DNA of 64,000 nt, from the NCBI RefSeq assembly GCF_043290135.1, contig NC_134700.1:79233000-79296999 (forward strand), in the 5' to 3' direction. Numbering within the stretch: the first letter of the stretch is position 1; every line of letters starts with the position of its first letter. The DNA is from Rhipicephalus microplus. Its lineage: Eukaryota; Arthropoda; Arachnida; Ixodida; Ixodidae. Below the pieces are notes generated by a model. That model worked only from the letters and a program-made list of their open reading frames with translations, had not been told where the DNA came from and searched no databases. Of this stretch, positions 1 through 11,075 are shown piece by piece. The translations under genes were made by a program, and so were the position numbers.

Positions 1-289
1 GGCGTAGACTGGACGCCAACCAAGTGGAGGTAATGCTCTTCGCCGCACTTCGCTCCTGGCAACATGTAGTTGCTGACCGACTACTTATTGTTGGCGAAAA
101 ACATGCGCTTTAAAGGTGATGTCATGCCATCTTTTTGCCCACCTGCCGCTACAGTTGCCCCACGGGCGGCGCACAGGAGACGAAGCAGAAGGTCGAAGAA
201 GCGACGCTTTGACGAGAATATATCACAAAAACTTGCGCATGCACTACCACCTGGTGGCGCTGCTCATACCGTGTCGTGACGTAACTACA

Positions 290-1840
290 AAGATTAGAGG
301 CCAAATTAGAGGAAGTGACCTTGGCTTCAACCTCTCTTTCGTCAAACAAGGAAAACTCATTGAACAGGCACTACCAGTATTGATGTACGCAGATGATATA
401 GTGCTAATGGCCGACAACAAGGAAAATTTGCAGAGATTGATGGACATCTGCGGTAAAGAGAGAGATAGGTTAGGTTTCAGATTCAGTAAAGAAAATCAGC
501 AGTCATGATTTTTAGTGATAATGAAGGCAGTGAGCTTGGAATACAGGAGGTCGCGCTCGAGATAACAGATAAATACAAATATCTGGGCGCATGGATAAGC
601 TATGAGACCATGTACCTAAAGGAACATGAAATATACGTGGCGACTAAAGGCAACAGGAATGCATGCTAAGAAACGTTGCTGGGTTAGTTGGTAGGGGCTC
701 ATCATTCATAAGGGTATAGCGCACCCCGACAAGCACACAAAAGCGCTGTGTGTGTGTGCGTTTCTCTTTTTGTGTCCTTGTCGTGGTGCGCTATACCCTT
801 ATAAATGATGAACAGGATTGCAGCAGTGATGAAAAATAGGGCACTGTAGAATTACAATAGGTACGATGTTGTGAGAGGAATATAAAAAGAGGTCATGGTT
901 CCTGGTCTGACGTTCGGCAATGTGGTCTTGTGCATGAGATCAGAAGTTCAAGCAAGATTAGAAATGAAGCAACGTGAAATATGTAGGCTTGCCTTAGGAG
1001 CCCATGCGACTACACCAAATCAGAGAGTTCAAGGTGATATGGGATGGACATCATTTGAGGGCAGGGAAGTTAGCAGCAAGATAAAATTTTAGAAGCGATT
1101 GAGAGAAATGGGGGAGGAGCGTTGGGTTAGGAAGGTTTCGAGCTACTTCTACAAGAAGAATGCCGATACAAAATGGAGGAAGCGAACCAGAAATTTGACG
1201 GGTAAATACTTGGAAAACAGCATGGGGCCAAACCAAAAAAAAATTATTGGTTAGGAAGGTGAAGGAAGCTCAGACTTATGATGATGAACGTATGATGAGG
1301 CATATGTGGAAAATTAGCATGATTAAGAAGTCCGCACTAGAGATCTATTGAACCTTTAAGCAGGGAATTGCCAAGGAAACAATCTATAATAATACTCGGG
1401 TTAGTTTTCTACTGTTTGAGGCGAGGATGGAAGTATTGTGAACCAAGACATATCGGGCCAAATACGAAGGGGTAGACACGGTATGCAGTGCGTGTGGAGA
1501 GGAGGAAGACACTGCCGAACACTTGATAATGTTCTGTAAAGGGCTTCACCCTATAGTTCGGGATCATGGCGCAGAGTTAATTACAGTATTGGAGTTTAGG
1601 GACAGGGAGGGCAAAATAGACTATAAGTGCGTAAAATGAAGTAAAAGGAGATTGCCTGATTGGTGGCTAAAGATAAGGCACGAGTGAAAATTAAACCATT
1701 CACTGCAAAGTACCTGTCCACAACTTCATTATTTAAAGGAAAAAAAGATGAACTAGTTTTTGGTACATTAAGTATTATGGCTTGGCGGCACTAGCCACCG
1801 CCAGATCTAAAGGGTAGAACCACATCAATCCATCCAATCC
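290..1840 (+). pseudogene. Decayed non-LTR retrotransposon (reverse transcriptase to C-terminal zinc motif)
   Basis: Remnant of a LINE ORF2. Residues encoded at about 380-420 include LMYADDIVLMAD, the RT active-site box (YADD). The frame changes near position 497 and then reads KYKYLGAW. After the insertion at 664-810 the C-terminal part resumes (about 890-1090) with REICRLALGAHATTPNQ. A CxxC...H...C motif (CSACGEEEDTAEHLIMFC) follows at about 1492-1545. Several frameshifts and stops show it is dead. The segment ends at about 1780-1840 in a non-coding tail that I take to be the 3' UTR. The 5' half (endonuclease, N-terminal RT) is absent; positions 1-289 hold nothing I recognise. The clade was not assigned; the motif set recurs in tick LINEs I remember. 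Confidence 0.8.
664..810. mobile_element. 147-bp fold-back element inserted in the LINE remnant
   Basis: A 36-base leader (containing GTTAGTTGGTAGG) is followed by two 44-bp inverted arms, 700-743 and 767-810, that differ at only about 3 positions and flank a GT-rich 23-base loop. The insertion interrupts the LINE reading. It is bounded by AACAGGAATGCA (652-663) and AACAGGATTGCA (811-822), an 11/12 match that I read as the target-site duplication. There is no coding capacity. A 12-bp duplication is longer than that of most cut-and-paste transposons and fits target-primed integration better, but the class is not known. Confidence 0.72.
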
Positions 1841-2083
1841 ACTCATCGTGAAGTCAGTGTACAGTAGGAAGAAAAGTTAGCTTTTTAAAAATGCTGTAAA
1901 TAATTTTTGAGGGCGTACTGACGCTTACCAATACGCTTCCTATTTTGTCAGCAATTAGAACACAGCAATTTACTGACATAAAAAAGTCATTTTTCCTTCA
2001 TTCTTCTTTTAACTTTCTTTTTCGACCAGTCCACAAACACGTGTTTAATGTCTCGCCGAAGAACGGTGACTTGAACTGGAGTG

Positions 2084-2366
2084 AAAAACTCCCAAGCATT
2101 TCCCGGAGGGTGAACATGGTTAAGTGCGAATGCACGGGGTGATGCTATGAGGAGTATTTATTAATTCGCACTATTATATTTAATAATCACACTATGGTGC
2201 CTTTATGGTGTAATGGTTCCTGGGAATTGCAATTTGATCACACGGAGGAGTTTATGTTAACTCACTGGCGAATGCCAACGGATTTTAACTTTACTCCCCC
2301 TCATAGCATTACCCCGTGCATTCGCACTTAACCATGTTCACCCTCGGGGAAATGCTTGGGAGTTTT
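2084..2366. repeat. Long inverted-repeat element with arms of about 75 bp
   Basis: The left arm at about 2084-2157 is matched by the reverse complement of about 2290-2366. Shared blocks include AACTCCCAAGCATTTC, GAGGGTGAACATGGTTAAG and TGCGAATGCACGGGGT. The central spacer of about 130 bases is AT-rich and non-coding. This looks like a MITE or fold-back element. No terminal duplication was identified, so the exact ends are uncertain. Confidence 0.75.
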
Positions 2367-2465
2367 ATTACTGATGATGATGATTAAAGTGTAATTAATG
2401 AATTTAAGTGTTGTTTGTCATGAAGCATTTGTACACAGATACATTATATACGAAGTATTATTTAT

Positions 2466-2992
2466 TTACACTTCACGACGCGTCCGGACGAGCAAAGTCC
2501 AGTGCTCGCACCCCCTCCCGCGCGGCACGTTCACTGGCTGGAACGGCTTCGGGAACGTCCCCTCGCCGTTGACGATTGCGAGCGGCGTCTTGACGCCGGC
2601 TTCATCACCCTTCTCCGCCTGACGCTTGCGTTGTCGTTCCGCTTCTTGGGCCGCGTTCGCGGCTCGATGCTGACGCCTCATCTCGACCTCGCGAGCGCGC
2701 AGTTCACCATCCGCTGCACGCTTCGCCCACTTGTTCTCGGCCTCGCGAGCGCGAAGTTCGGCATCCTCTGACGCTTCGCCCGCTTGTCCTCGGCCTCGCG
2801 AGCACGCAGTTCGGCATCCGCTGCACGCTTCGCCCGCTTACGTTCGGTCTCACGAGCCCTTCGCAGCGCCGCCTTGTCTTCCAACGTCGGCGAAACCACC
2901 GCGATACCGTCACCTCCAACGACGGGTGCAGTGCTGGCATTCGGTTGTACTGCATTCGTTGTTGATGGTAGCGTTGCCTCCGGGACATCCAT
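2466..2992 (-). pseudogene. Lys/Arg/Ala-rich repeat protein gene, frameshifted
   Basis: Reading leftwards from the ATG at 2992, the first part starts MDVPEATLPSTTNA and is followed by near-identical 18-residue units of the type RAREAEDKRAKRAADAEL, a highly charged, helix-prone sequence. A one-base deletion in the second 54-bp unit (2741-2793 is 53 bp) shifts the frame. The original frame is recovered from 2681 down to 2466, ending in GEGTFPKPFQPVN and then RTRREV before the stop. Proteins built from RAREAE/KR units occur in many copies in tick gene sets as I remember them, so this is probably a multicopy repeat gene or transposon-associated ORF, not a unique host gene. Function unknown. Confidence 0.55.
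2687..2847. repeat. 54-bp minisatellite, three units
   Basis: Units 2687-2740 (54 bp), 2741-2793 (53 bp) and 2794-2847 (54 bp) each start with CCTCGCGAGC and continue through TTCGGCATCC or a variant. They encode the 18-residue charged repeat on the minus strand. The missing base in the middle unit is the cause of the frameshift in the surrounding reading frame. Confidence 0.85.
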
Positions 2993-3137
2993 CGCACGAC
3001 CCGCTCTCGACGGGAGACTGAGAGAGAAGGAGGGCGCGCGAGAGAGAGGGGTGCGCGCGCAGCTGCAGCGAGTGAGGACAGCGGAGGAGCGAGCGAAGGG
3101 GGAGGGGTATAAGGCGCGTTACTGACACCGATATCAG

Positions 3138-3200
3138 CGTCGCGTCCGTGGCTTATTCGGTAGAGCGTCGCGCTCTACCGAATAAGCCACGGACGCGACG
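3138..3200. repeat. 63-bp near-perfect palindrome with a tRNA-like sequence
   Basis: The arms 3138-3167 and 3171-3200 are perfect 30-bp reverse complements around a 3-base centre (TCG). Each arm contains GTGGCTTATTCGGTAGAGCG, which resembles a tRNA D-arm with a Pol III A-box. It lies about 145 bp upstream (relative to the minus strand) of the repeat gene ATG at 2992. No full tRNA cloverleaf can be built. It could be a hairpin made by head-to-head joining of a tRNA-derived repeat. Confidence 0.8.
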
Positions 3201-4200
3201 AATCGCCCGCCAAGTCCTCTTTCTTTTAAAGATAGAGAGAAGACTGCGGACGCCGCCGACGGCGGTGGATGGTTTGGGGTCGCTTATAAAGTGTATTCAC
3301 ACTTAAAAAGAATAAAGGAATCGCAGCCGTCTCTCGTTAGAGTAAAAGGTTGGTACTTGTACGAACACACACGAGCCGTTTGCTGTACTTGCAAACATTT
3401 CGACTAAAAACGAGGAAAAAAAAGTTGAGAATGAACCAGAAGTACAGCATCATCTTACAGAAAAAAAAAGAAAACAAAACGGGTATGTTAGACGGTGCAA
3501 TGCTTAAGCGAGCCGGGTCGCGTGAATGACGGTTACGATACAAACACCACTCTTACAGAGGCACAAAATGTCGGTGTTTGGAGTGGCCGTTAAAAACGAT
3601 TAAGGAACTAAAAAGCGAGAACGAAGCAGTTGGAAACAGAGGAAACGAAACAACGGCGCATTCTATCGACTACGTATTCTCCAGTAGTAGCCAGCACACC
3701 GCAGTTCACTGAATAGGTGCAGGAAAGCACCTTTTCAGCACCTAGGATGGATTTGAAGGAAAAAAAACGATGACTTAATGATTTTGAAATTAAAGCTGCA
3801 CACTTCGGGCGTTGCCGAGAGGCGCCAAATGGCTCCGGCATAGCGGGGCCACTGCCGTTGGTGACAAGGTAAGCGGCGATTCAATGGGGCGTCCTGTAGC
3901 GGTTTCAACGGTGCACGACGCATGAGACTATTTCCCAACACAGTAAAGTTATAGGAGAGTACGAAAGGTCACTAATGAGGCAAGCTTTACTTGGGGGATG
4001 GAAGGCTCGGTTTGGGGTTCCTCGGATTGTGTCCTTTACGTTAAGGGAAGCGCTTTTCTGTTTTATGGGATTGCTTGCTATCAGTTTCTTTCACTCACTA
4101 TTTGAATAGTGACTGGTCTCTACTGTCGGCATTTCGACATGTGCATTTCAGTTGTGCCTGTTTTACGTTTGAAGTAATTGTCGCAACGTCACCGTTCCTC
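3201..4200. other. Non-coding stretch, nothing recognised
   Basis: AT-rich DNA with short A-runs and no reading frame longer than about 80 codons that resembles a known protein. No SINE, hairpin or tandem repeat of note was seen. Confidence 0.5.
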
Positions 4201-4735
4201 TCAAAGTGATAGCAGAGTGCTGCATTCATTAACAAGGGGCCGAAAGATCAACTTGCTTCAATATAATATCTTAGTACTAAACATCCTTATACGGCGACCA
4301 AAAAAGTCGTCATTGCTACTGCGTTCATTCCTCTAGCAGATTCATCGTAATGCAATTAGTATGTTCTTACATGAAAAAAATGAATGTTTCTTTCGGCTGT
4401 TCTTGGTTTCATACAAACTGCAGACATTCGCACAGACACGTGTGATATATTAGCACTAAAAGAGACGTGGTAGAGCAGTATGCACCCCACGTGAAAGGAA
4501 AAACGTTTTTCAGGACATACTTCACAGATATGTCTTGTTAAGCCATGTAATTGTGACAGTGGTTTGTGACGTTCGTCACAAACCAGTGCCCTATTCCTTC
4601 AATCCCATACAGAGGAAACGACCAGGAGAGTACCCATTCATTAGACTACTATTGTCGCATAATCAGTGTTCATTTCAAAAAGTTCAAAGAGATAGCAGAG
4701 CGCTGCATTTATTAACAAGGGTCCAGAAGATCAAC
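4201..4735 (+). repeat. Pair of 52-bp direct repeats 483 bp apart
   Basis: Positions 4201-4252 and 4684-4735 match at about 46 of 52 bases (core GATAGCAGAG then GCTGCATT then ATTAACAAGGG). A short hairpin with 11-bp arms (GGTTTGTGACG, 4561-4571 and 4574-4584) lies between them. Probably two copies of an unnamed repeat or an old segmental duplication. Confidence 0.65.
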
Positions 4736-4894
4736 GCAATTATATGGTATTAAAAATGCCTTGGATCCACCTCGAAATCGTCCGTGTTCAATAGGTTATT
4801 TATACGAGTACTAACGACTACACTGCGTGGGTGCCTTGTCATTCCAAACCACATCGACACAAAGCACCCAAGAATCAAGAATAGTTTAGAACAA

Positions 4895-5280
4895 ATGTTC
4901 AACATTGTAGAGTATGATTTACTCTACTAGGGGAAGGTCCTTATAGGTGGCCTAGAAAGAAATGTTCACCTCATGCTGTACATTGCGTATATAATAAATT
5001 GTGAACACCTCAGAGCACTATATGCAGTAAAGTGCGCACAGAAAGGGTGTTCGACTATTTGAAATACGATATGCTCCACTAGGAGAGAGAATTAGGCGTC
5101 TCCCATTGTGTTTGAAAAAGTAGTTAATGGTTTAGAGTGCTTCGTACTCTACTGTGAAAGAACACTGCCTAGAGAATTTTTTTAAAGGAAAGCCGGTGAG
5201 CCTAGTAGATCACCAAAGTCTAAGCGTTCAAAAAAAGTGTTCAACGATTTAGAGTACGTGGTGCTCTATTATGGGAGAGC
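4895..5280 (+). repeat. Degenerate array of a roughly 47-bp motif with a palindromic core
   Basis: Four related blocks occur at about 4895-4940, 5046-5093, 5119-5160 and 5234-5280. The common form is GTTCAAC-ATTTAGAGTAC, a few bases, GTGCTCTACTA, then TGGGAGAGC. The GAGTAC...GTACTC core is self-complementary. Clear single copies also lie at 46101-46141 and, inverted, at 52736-52783. I know no family name for it. Confidence 0.6.
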
Positions 5281-5301
5281 AAAAAGCCATAACAGAGTAC
5301 A

Positions 5302-6545
5302 CTAGAGATAATTTGTACTGACTCTCAATGTGAAAGGAAGCGAACTCCGATATACTTATGAAGCACAAGATTTATACAAAGTTCAAAGTAAAACCACAAG
5401 CGTAAACCCAAGTCATCATGTAAATCCACCATACACACTCTGGTCGTACAGCTAAATTGGCCTCAAACAATAAAGGTTTTTCAAAAACAAAGTCTCATAC
5501 GTCTACTGTAATTGATTTTCGGGAAATCTCTGTAACATTAAAACCCACATTTTCGACAAAAACAAATTACTGCTTAAAACAGCACAGTTGATAGGCGGGT
5601 TTGTTTGTATACCTTCTTAATTTGCACCCATCGTTCGTGGTGCCAAGCTGTCATAATGTATCTAATAGCTGTGCAAATGATTCAGGTAACGCTGTCAAGT
5701 CCAGATCTCCACCTTAGTTTTATTGAAGAAATTAACTTACACCGACGCTTTTGCATTCGCCAAAGACGACTGCTGAGCAAAAGCCAACATATTTTTCCGA
5801 GTTGGTTGTAGGGAGAATTCTCTCCCACTAAACCCCCCGAAAGCCTTCTGCACGTGCATTCACTTTCAAATTGTGCTATTCAAATCACATATTTGAATGT
5901 GAGGTGCATTCACCGCAGTGAATGCACCTGACCCACGAAATAGAAGCTGCGCAAAGTGAAGCTGTTGTGCGACCGCATCCAACCGAATTCCTCTCCCCCA
6001 CACACTCTTTATTTCTGCGAATAAACAGCGGAGAAGATAGAGGATTTTATTTTAATTTGCCTTTTTAAGCGCAATATCACGGACAATTTCAGTTTGAAAG
6101 CGCGCCTAATGGAGCAATAAAAAGTTTCTCAGCTTGACAATCCTCACGCAACGGCAGCCAATTCGAAACTCGACGAACATGGCTACTGACACGAGCGCCT
6201 CGCTTGACTTTAAATGATGGCTGGTGCCATGTTAAATTGGTTGGGATCCACTATCGCAAACGCGAGCTCAAGTTGTGCGAGGCAAATGGGGTATACTTCT
6301 GTGTAAGCGTAGGAATCAGAATGATCCCCATTGTCATTGATGGCAGTGGCCGCGTCCGTGAGTGTAGCGCGCCATTTCAACACAAAGAGCATGAGAGATT
6401 CTGTCCTCTTCTTTTTTTTTCAAAAAGTATACTTAGCTTTGTTGTATGGGAGTGATTAGAGTGCAGCTAAGGCTGCATGAGTATGCGCCCTCCTGTAAGT
6501 GTCCTCCTGTATTTATTTTGGAGATATCAAGCGTGGAAACGTGGG
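5302..6545. other. Non-coding stretch with a small GTGCATTCAC palindrome
   Basis: No gene seen. Positions 5902-5929 form a hairpin with 12-bp arms (AGGTGCATTCAC) and a 4-base loop. A further copy of GTGCATTCAC lies at about 5861-5871. The rest is unremarkable AT-rich DNA. Confidence 0.5.
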
Positions 6546-6547
6546 CA

Positions 6548-6666
6548 AGTTGGTAGGACATAACTGAATGTACGAACAGCGCAACTTTAAAGTAGTTCAA
6601 GCGTAACTATGGAAGTGAATCCCTGTTTCTTCGCTTCCGTAGTTACGCTGCAACTACTTTTAAGTT
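6548..6666. repeat. Fold-back element sharing the GTTGGTA leader
   Basis: A leader AAGTTGGTAGGACAT, then CAGCGCA, precedes inverted arms of 37 bp at 6583-6619 and 6630-6666 (about 32 of 37 pair). The leader resembles that of the element at 664-810 and the repeats at 33954-34041, suggesting one loose family. Non-coding. Confidence 0.6.
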
Positions 6667-9208
6667 GTTCTTAAATTCATTTAGTTTGGAGCTCGTTAAA
6701 TGTAAGGAGACAGTGTTTTTAGTCGCCAAAATTTCATACTGCGTTTACCGTACAAGTCCGGGTTATCCCAAATCGCGTATGCTCCTGGTGCCAAAGGGGC
6801 GCACCCTTGTTGTCGTTGTTGTTTTTGTTGTTGTTGTTGTTCATAAGGGAGTCAGCGCCTAGTAGTTCGATGATGATGTAACTTGGTTTTGGCCTCCGAG
6901 TCGTCATAGGTGATTGATTCAGGATCCCTGCAAGTTGCTTTGCTTGTGTTTTGAGACAAGGCATTCCGAAATACACGAAATGAGAGGGGCATGACTAAGG
7001 AAACATAGAACTTTTAAAAATAGTGGCATTGCTTACTCTTACATTCGTCATTGTTCTCACTTCCACCATCGCCTTCAAGCAGAGAGCCGGTACCGTGAGG
7101 TATGATGCCGTGAACTCACTCTATCACGGCTGAATGACCACCACGCACGGAGGAGAGCAACCCCCCATGATGAAGTGACACCACACGCACACCACTCAGC
7201 CTGACACTGTCGTCTGACCGGCAGCGGGTGAAAAAGAGGCATCTGTGCACGCAAATAACACAAATAAATTTCAAAGAAAACACACCAAAGCGTGATCGTA
7301 AGCAGCTCGAGAGGTGTCCAGCGTTTCCATTGACCATGAGTTTGTGAGAACTCAGGAGGCTTCGGAGAAGAATAATTTTTTCCGTATTCCGGGTTTCGGA
7401 GGGGGGGGGGGGGCGAAGTGGTTTTTTTTTCTTCAACAAAAATTCTTTAAGAATACTGATGACTGCTTTATTTTGTAGGTTATTTCTGAAGCGTATACGA
7501 GGAGCGCACTGACTTATCATAGCTCTATTAGTTTCCCTGCACACCACGACAAATCGACTATCGGTTGGCTTACGCTTCCGGAAGTAATACTACAGATCCC
7601 ACAAGAATGTTGCTTACTTCCACATCCCTCTTTGCACGCCGGCTAAGTGAAGAACGCGTCCAGACAGGCAATTGGCCATAAGCATTTTATTTGATGACGA
7701 GACCATCGTCATTACTGAAGTGTGGGGCAATTTATTATAGGATTTCACAGTCCCGGGGTAAGACCAATCTATCACAATACTTAAAAACTACCTTGGTTAT
7801 TAAAAACCTTGTGCTAGCACAAACAAAAGTGAGCCCTAGCTTGGATGCACTATCATGAATCACCACCAGTCACTGCGCGAATACCTTGGCAATCAATTGT
7901 TATAGCGATCATAATTAGACTGCCGACTCTCCGCAGATTTCGGTGACTCACTACGTAGGGGGCGGTTGATCCTATTCGTACCATGCTGCCCTCCGAAACC
8001 ATTTGTGAAGCTTGCACGGTAGTAACTTGACTTTAACATATGTACTGCCTGTTCAAAGAAAATATCCTAATTACTTATATTCGGCCGGGTCAACAGCCCT
8101 AATAAAGCGCTATTCATTGAGAGGGGAAAATGCGACTGCAGTACTGGCTCCACCCACACTTGGCGCGGACAAAACTTTGGAAAAATATGCCAAGTCGATG
8201 CCAGGCAGAGTTGAATCCAAGATGGACCAATCCATAGGCGCAGTAATTAACTGGTATATTCTAGCTATGTGCAGAGCCAATAAACAAATATATAGAGAAG
8301 CCACAAACAAGACTGGTACTGTGCGCATGTAAAGGGTGAGACAGCGTCTCTACATGTACAAGCGATAATTGTCGCTTGTGTGTCTTCATGGTAAAACATG
8401 TAATCGAGGATTCTTGGTTGTAGAGTGATGTTTTTATCTTGCACCATCTCGATCGATCCTTAACAGCTTAATGAACTTAGTGAAACCAAACAAAAGAAAA
8501 GCGGTTCGCGGAAAATTTCCACCCACACATCTGTTAACTGAAGCGTCCAGCTCTTCACTCATGCCATCTGCACAAATTGAGCACTTAAACAGAAGCCAAT
8601 ATGCATATGACTCACGAGTTGGCAAAAGCCGACGCGGTGTACAGGGGAAGCCACTGTTTGCGTAATTTAATTGTGGTTTGTTAGGGAAGCGCCGCACCTC
8701 ACCACCCCTGAGCCCGAAAGTGAGGCACTATTCTTCAGCCTTTTGTTTTCCTATTAGACACGTACTAAAGTACGATTGGCGTTAAGGATTTATGAAACGT
8801 TAGCTGCCTGTTATGGTGCTCACTGGTGGAGCTGCGGAATAGCATTTTCTAATGGTGCCCGTTTCAGGGTTAAAGTCTGTGCGAAGCCAAAGCAGTGTCC
8901 CCCATCAAGATGGTTCTGGCTGACGCGAACGCGAACTGTAGTCGCTCTCGAGAAACGTCACTTGAAATTTGACAGAACTCCACCCCTTCTCCACTGATAT
9001 TAGCATACCGGCTTAGTGGTGGGGTGATAGTTTAATTGCAGCTACCCTTCAATGAGCCCACTTAATTATGCCAGGGTACGTCGGAGTGAGGGCTGTAAAA
9101 GTTTGTCGAGTGATTGATGATTACGCTCTGGTGAAATCAGATCCTCGTGGTGTGATTGTATTGTGCTAGTGATATATGCCTGTCGTTGTTGAGTTTAAAT
9201 AACATAAC
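6667..9208. other. Non-coding stretch, nothing recognised
   Basis: Contains a GTT-rich microsatellite (about 6809-6841) and a G13 tract at about 7401-7413 followed by T9. Reading frames here (for example the minus-strand one at 7116-7547) look compositionally random and match nothing I know. Confidence 0.5.
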
Positions 9209-9421
9209 ATTTGTGGGGTATATTGCCTCAAAGCCACGTTATGAATATGAGATACGCCGTAGAAGAGTTTCGACCTTCTTGGGCTCTTTAATGTGCACCT
9301 AAATCAAAGTACAAGGGCCTCAAGCATTTTAGCCTTCACCGAAAATGGAGCCATCGCGGCCAGGATTCAATCCCGTGACCTGCTGGTCAGCAGTAGTGCC
9401 AAGTAGACCGTCGCGGCGGGT
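9209..9421 (-). mobile_element. tRNA-derived tick SINE (Ruka-like), old copy
   Basis: The reverse complement starts CCCGCCGCGACGGTCTAC and has a B-box-like GGGATTGAATCC (9363-9374). It then has the body motifs AGGTGCACATTAAAGA and AAGGTCGAAA, and ends near TATACCCCACAA. Order and spacing match the other SINE copies in this window. Many substitutions indicate an old insertion. Pol III would be the expected polymerase; mobilisation would depend on a LINE in trans. Confidence 0.85.
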
Positions 9422-10982
9422 AGTTGCGTTTAGACAACTTCTTAGGAGTGGCGGTGTCAAAACTAGTTACCAGCAATTAGTCAATATTATTTATTTTATT
9501 CAACTACGAGCGATATTACCGGCCCGGAATGACTGCTTCAGAGCATGAGAATGTTGTAACAGTAGCAATAAGAAGTTTACAGAAAGCATAAAAATTTACG
9601 TTTTCATACTAATCCATTGTACTTAGGGATTAAATTTTCAATACATTCACAACTCGGTATGCTGCCGTAAATAAAAGAGTGAACGTGAGAACGCATTTTT
9701 TTCTACCGTACATATTTCACGTATGCTTCCAGCAGAAAGGCGTGAAAAGCCTGGGAGTATACTCCCAGGCTTTCTCGCTTCTATAAGCTTATAAGCGAAA
9801 TATTTCATAAGACGTCTTCAACAAGTAGATGCACTGTTTAAAACCATATGAATTAGCCCACTTTCCACTGTCTTCAAACTTTTTTTAACCTCTCTAGATA
9901 ATGCTAATATACTATAATGTTCACCGACACTGTCTGTATGCTCAACATGTACCGGAAGCTCCGGACAGTGCGTTTGCTGATGTACACTAACATCAACTGA
10001 CACGGTAGATTCGTATCGTGTTGCACGGCAACAGGCTTAACACCTACCGACAGCTGGTGCTCGCTTCGAGGGAAGAACATTATGCCGAAGCCACAGCTCT
10101 TCACACTAAGAGCTTGTATCCCCGACCAAAATGAGAGTTCGTCTACGCGTGAAACGGAAATCCTAAAGCTCGACCACAGCCAGTGAGAGAGCGCGTCTCC
10201 CTAATTAGCGGCACAGAGCTGCGGAAAAATGAATGGCGGGGGACTTCTCTCTATGAAGATATACAGGGAACGAAATCTTACTTTGTGCAATTCCCCACCC
10301 ATGCGGGGTGTCAACTCGAAGCGCTAAGGTTTGGTTGGACCGAATATCCTTTCTTTCGTCCCCTTACTGAAACTTAGTTCCGCATTGGGCTAAACGGCAC
10401 AAGGGCGAACGCACTTACACTAATTACGGTCATGCGGATCGGAGACGGACCCTTTTACCGTTCACGCACGTAATCGTGAATGGAAATGAACTATAGAAAC
10501 CCACTGACTGTGCTATCCCGCATTTATTCTACCTCAAGTGCATGCAATGATGGTTTTCTTCTTTCTATGTGTCTTTTAACGTTAACTCGACTCAACACTC
10601 TACTCGTTATACCAAAAAAATGTTCTAGCTGCAGGAAGGCTAGTGAGAAAAGCAAACGCGCGCTACTGCTGGCCCGTTCATTATTCTCGTGTTCTAACTC
10701 GTACATTCCTTTTATGATCGTATGCTAATAACACAAGTCATTGGGTATTCGTACTTAGCACGTAAACCACACACAACGCTAATTGATGGTGATGACATGC
10801 ACTTAGTGAAATTCGCGAAATATGTAGTCGTAAAGTGGCGGTAGAGGCTGTCAATGGCTGAAAGTGAAACATCTGGCAGCCCGAAAAAAGACTAGAAAAG
10901 CGCACACGTGTGTCATCTCAGCGATATTTGCTGCATTAGCAATTGCATAATGGGTACACCTTTATTATTAGGTGCTGCTTCA
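9422..10982. other. Non-coding stretch with a 28-bp perfect palindrome
   Basis: Positions 9746-9773 form an uninterrupted palindrome (AAAGCCTGGGAGTA and its complement). No gene or transposon domain was recognised in the rest. Confidence 0.55.
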
Positions 10983-11075
10983 ATTCTCTATTAGACCCCC
11001 GCAGGGGCGCCTGCGCAAGTAGGCGTTTGGTGTGTAGCGACACCACGGACCCGAGCTAACGGGGGAGTTTCGGCT

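Noticed and set aside
7116..7547. 143-residue minus-strand frame
   Set aside because: Crosses homopolymer tracts (G13, T9), shows no known motif and has random-looking composition.
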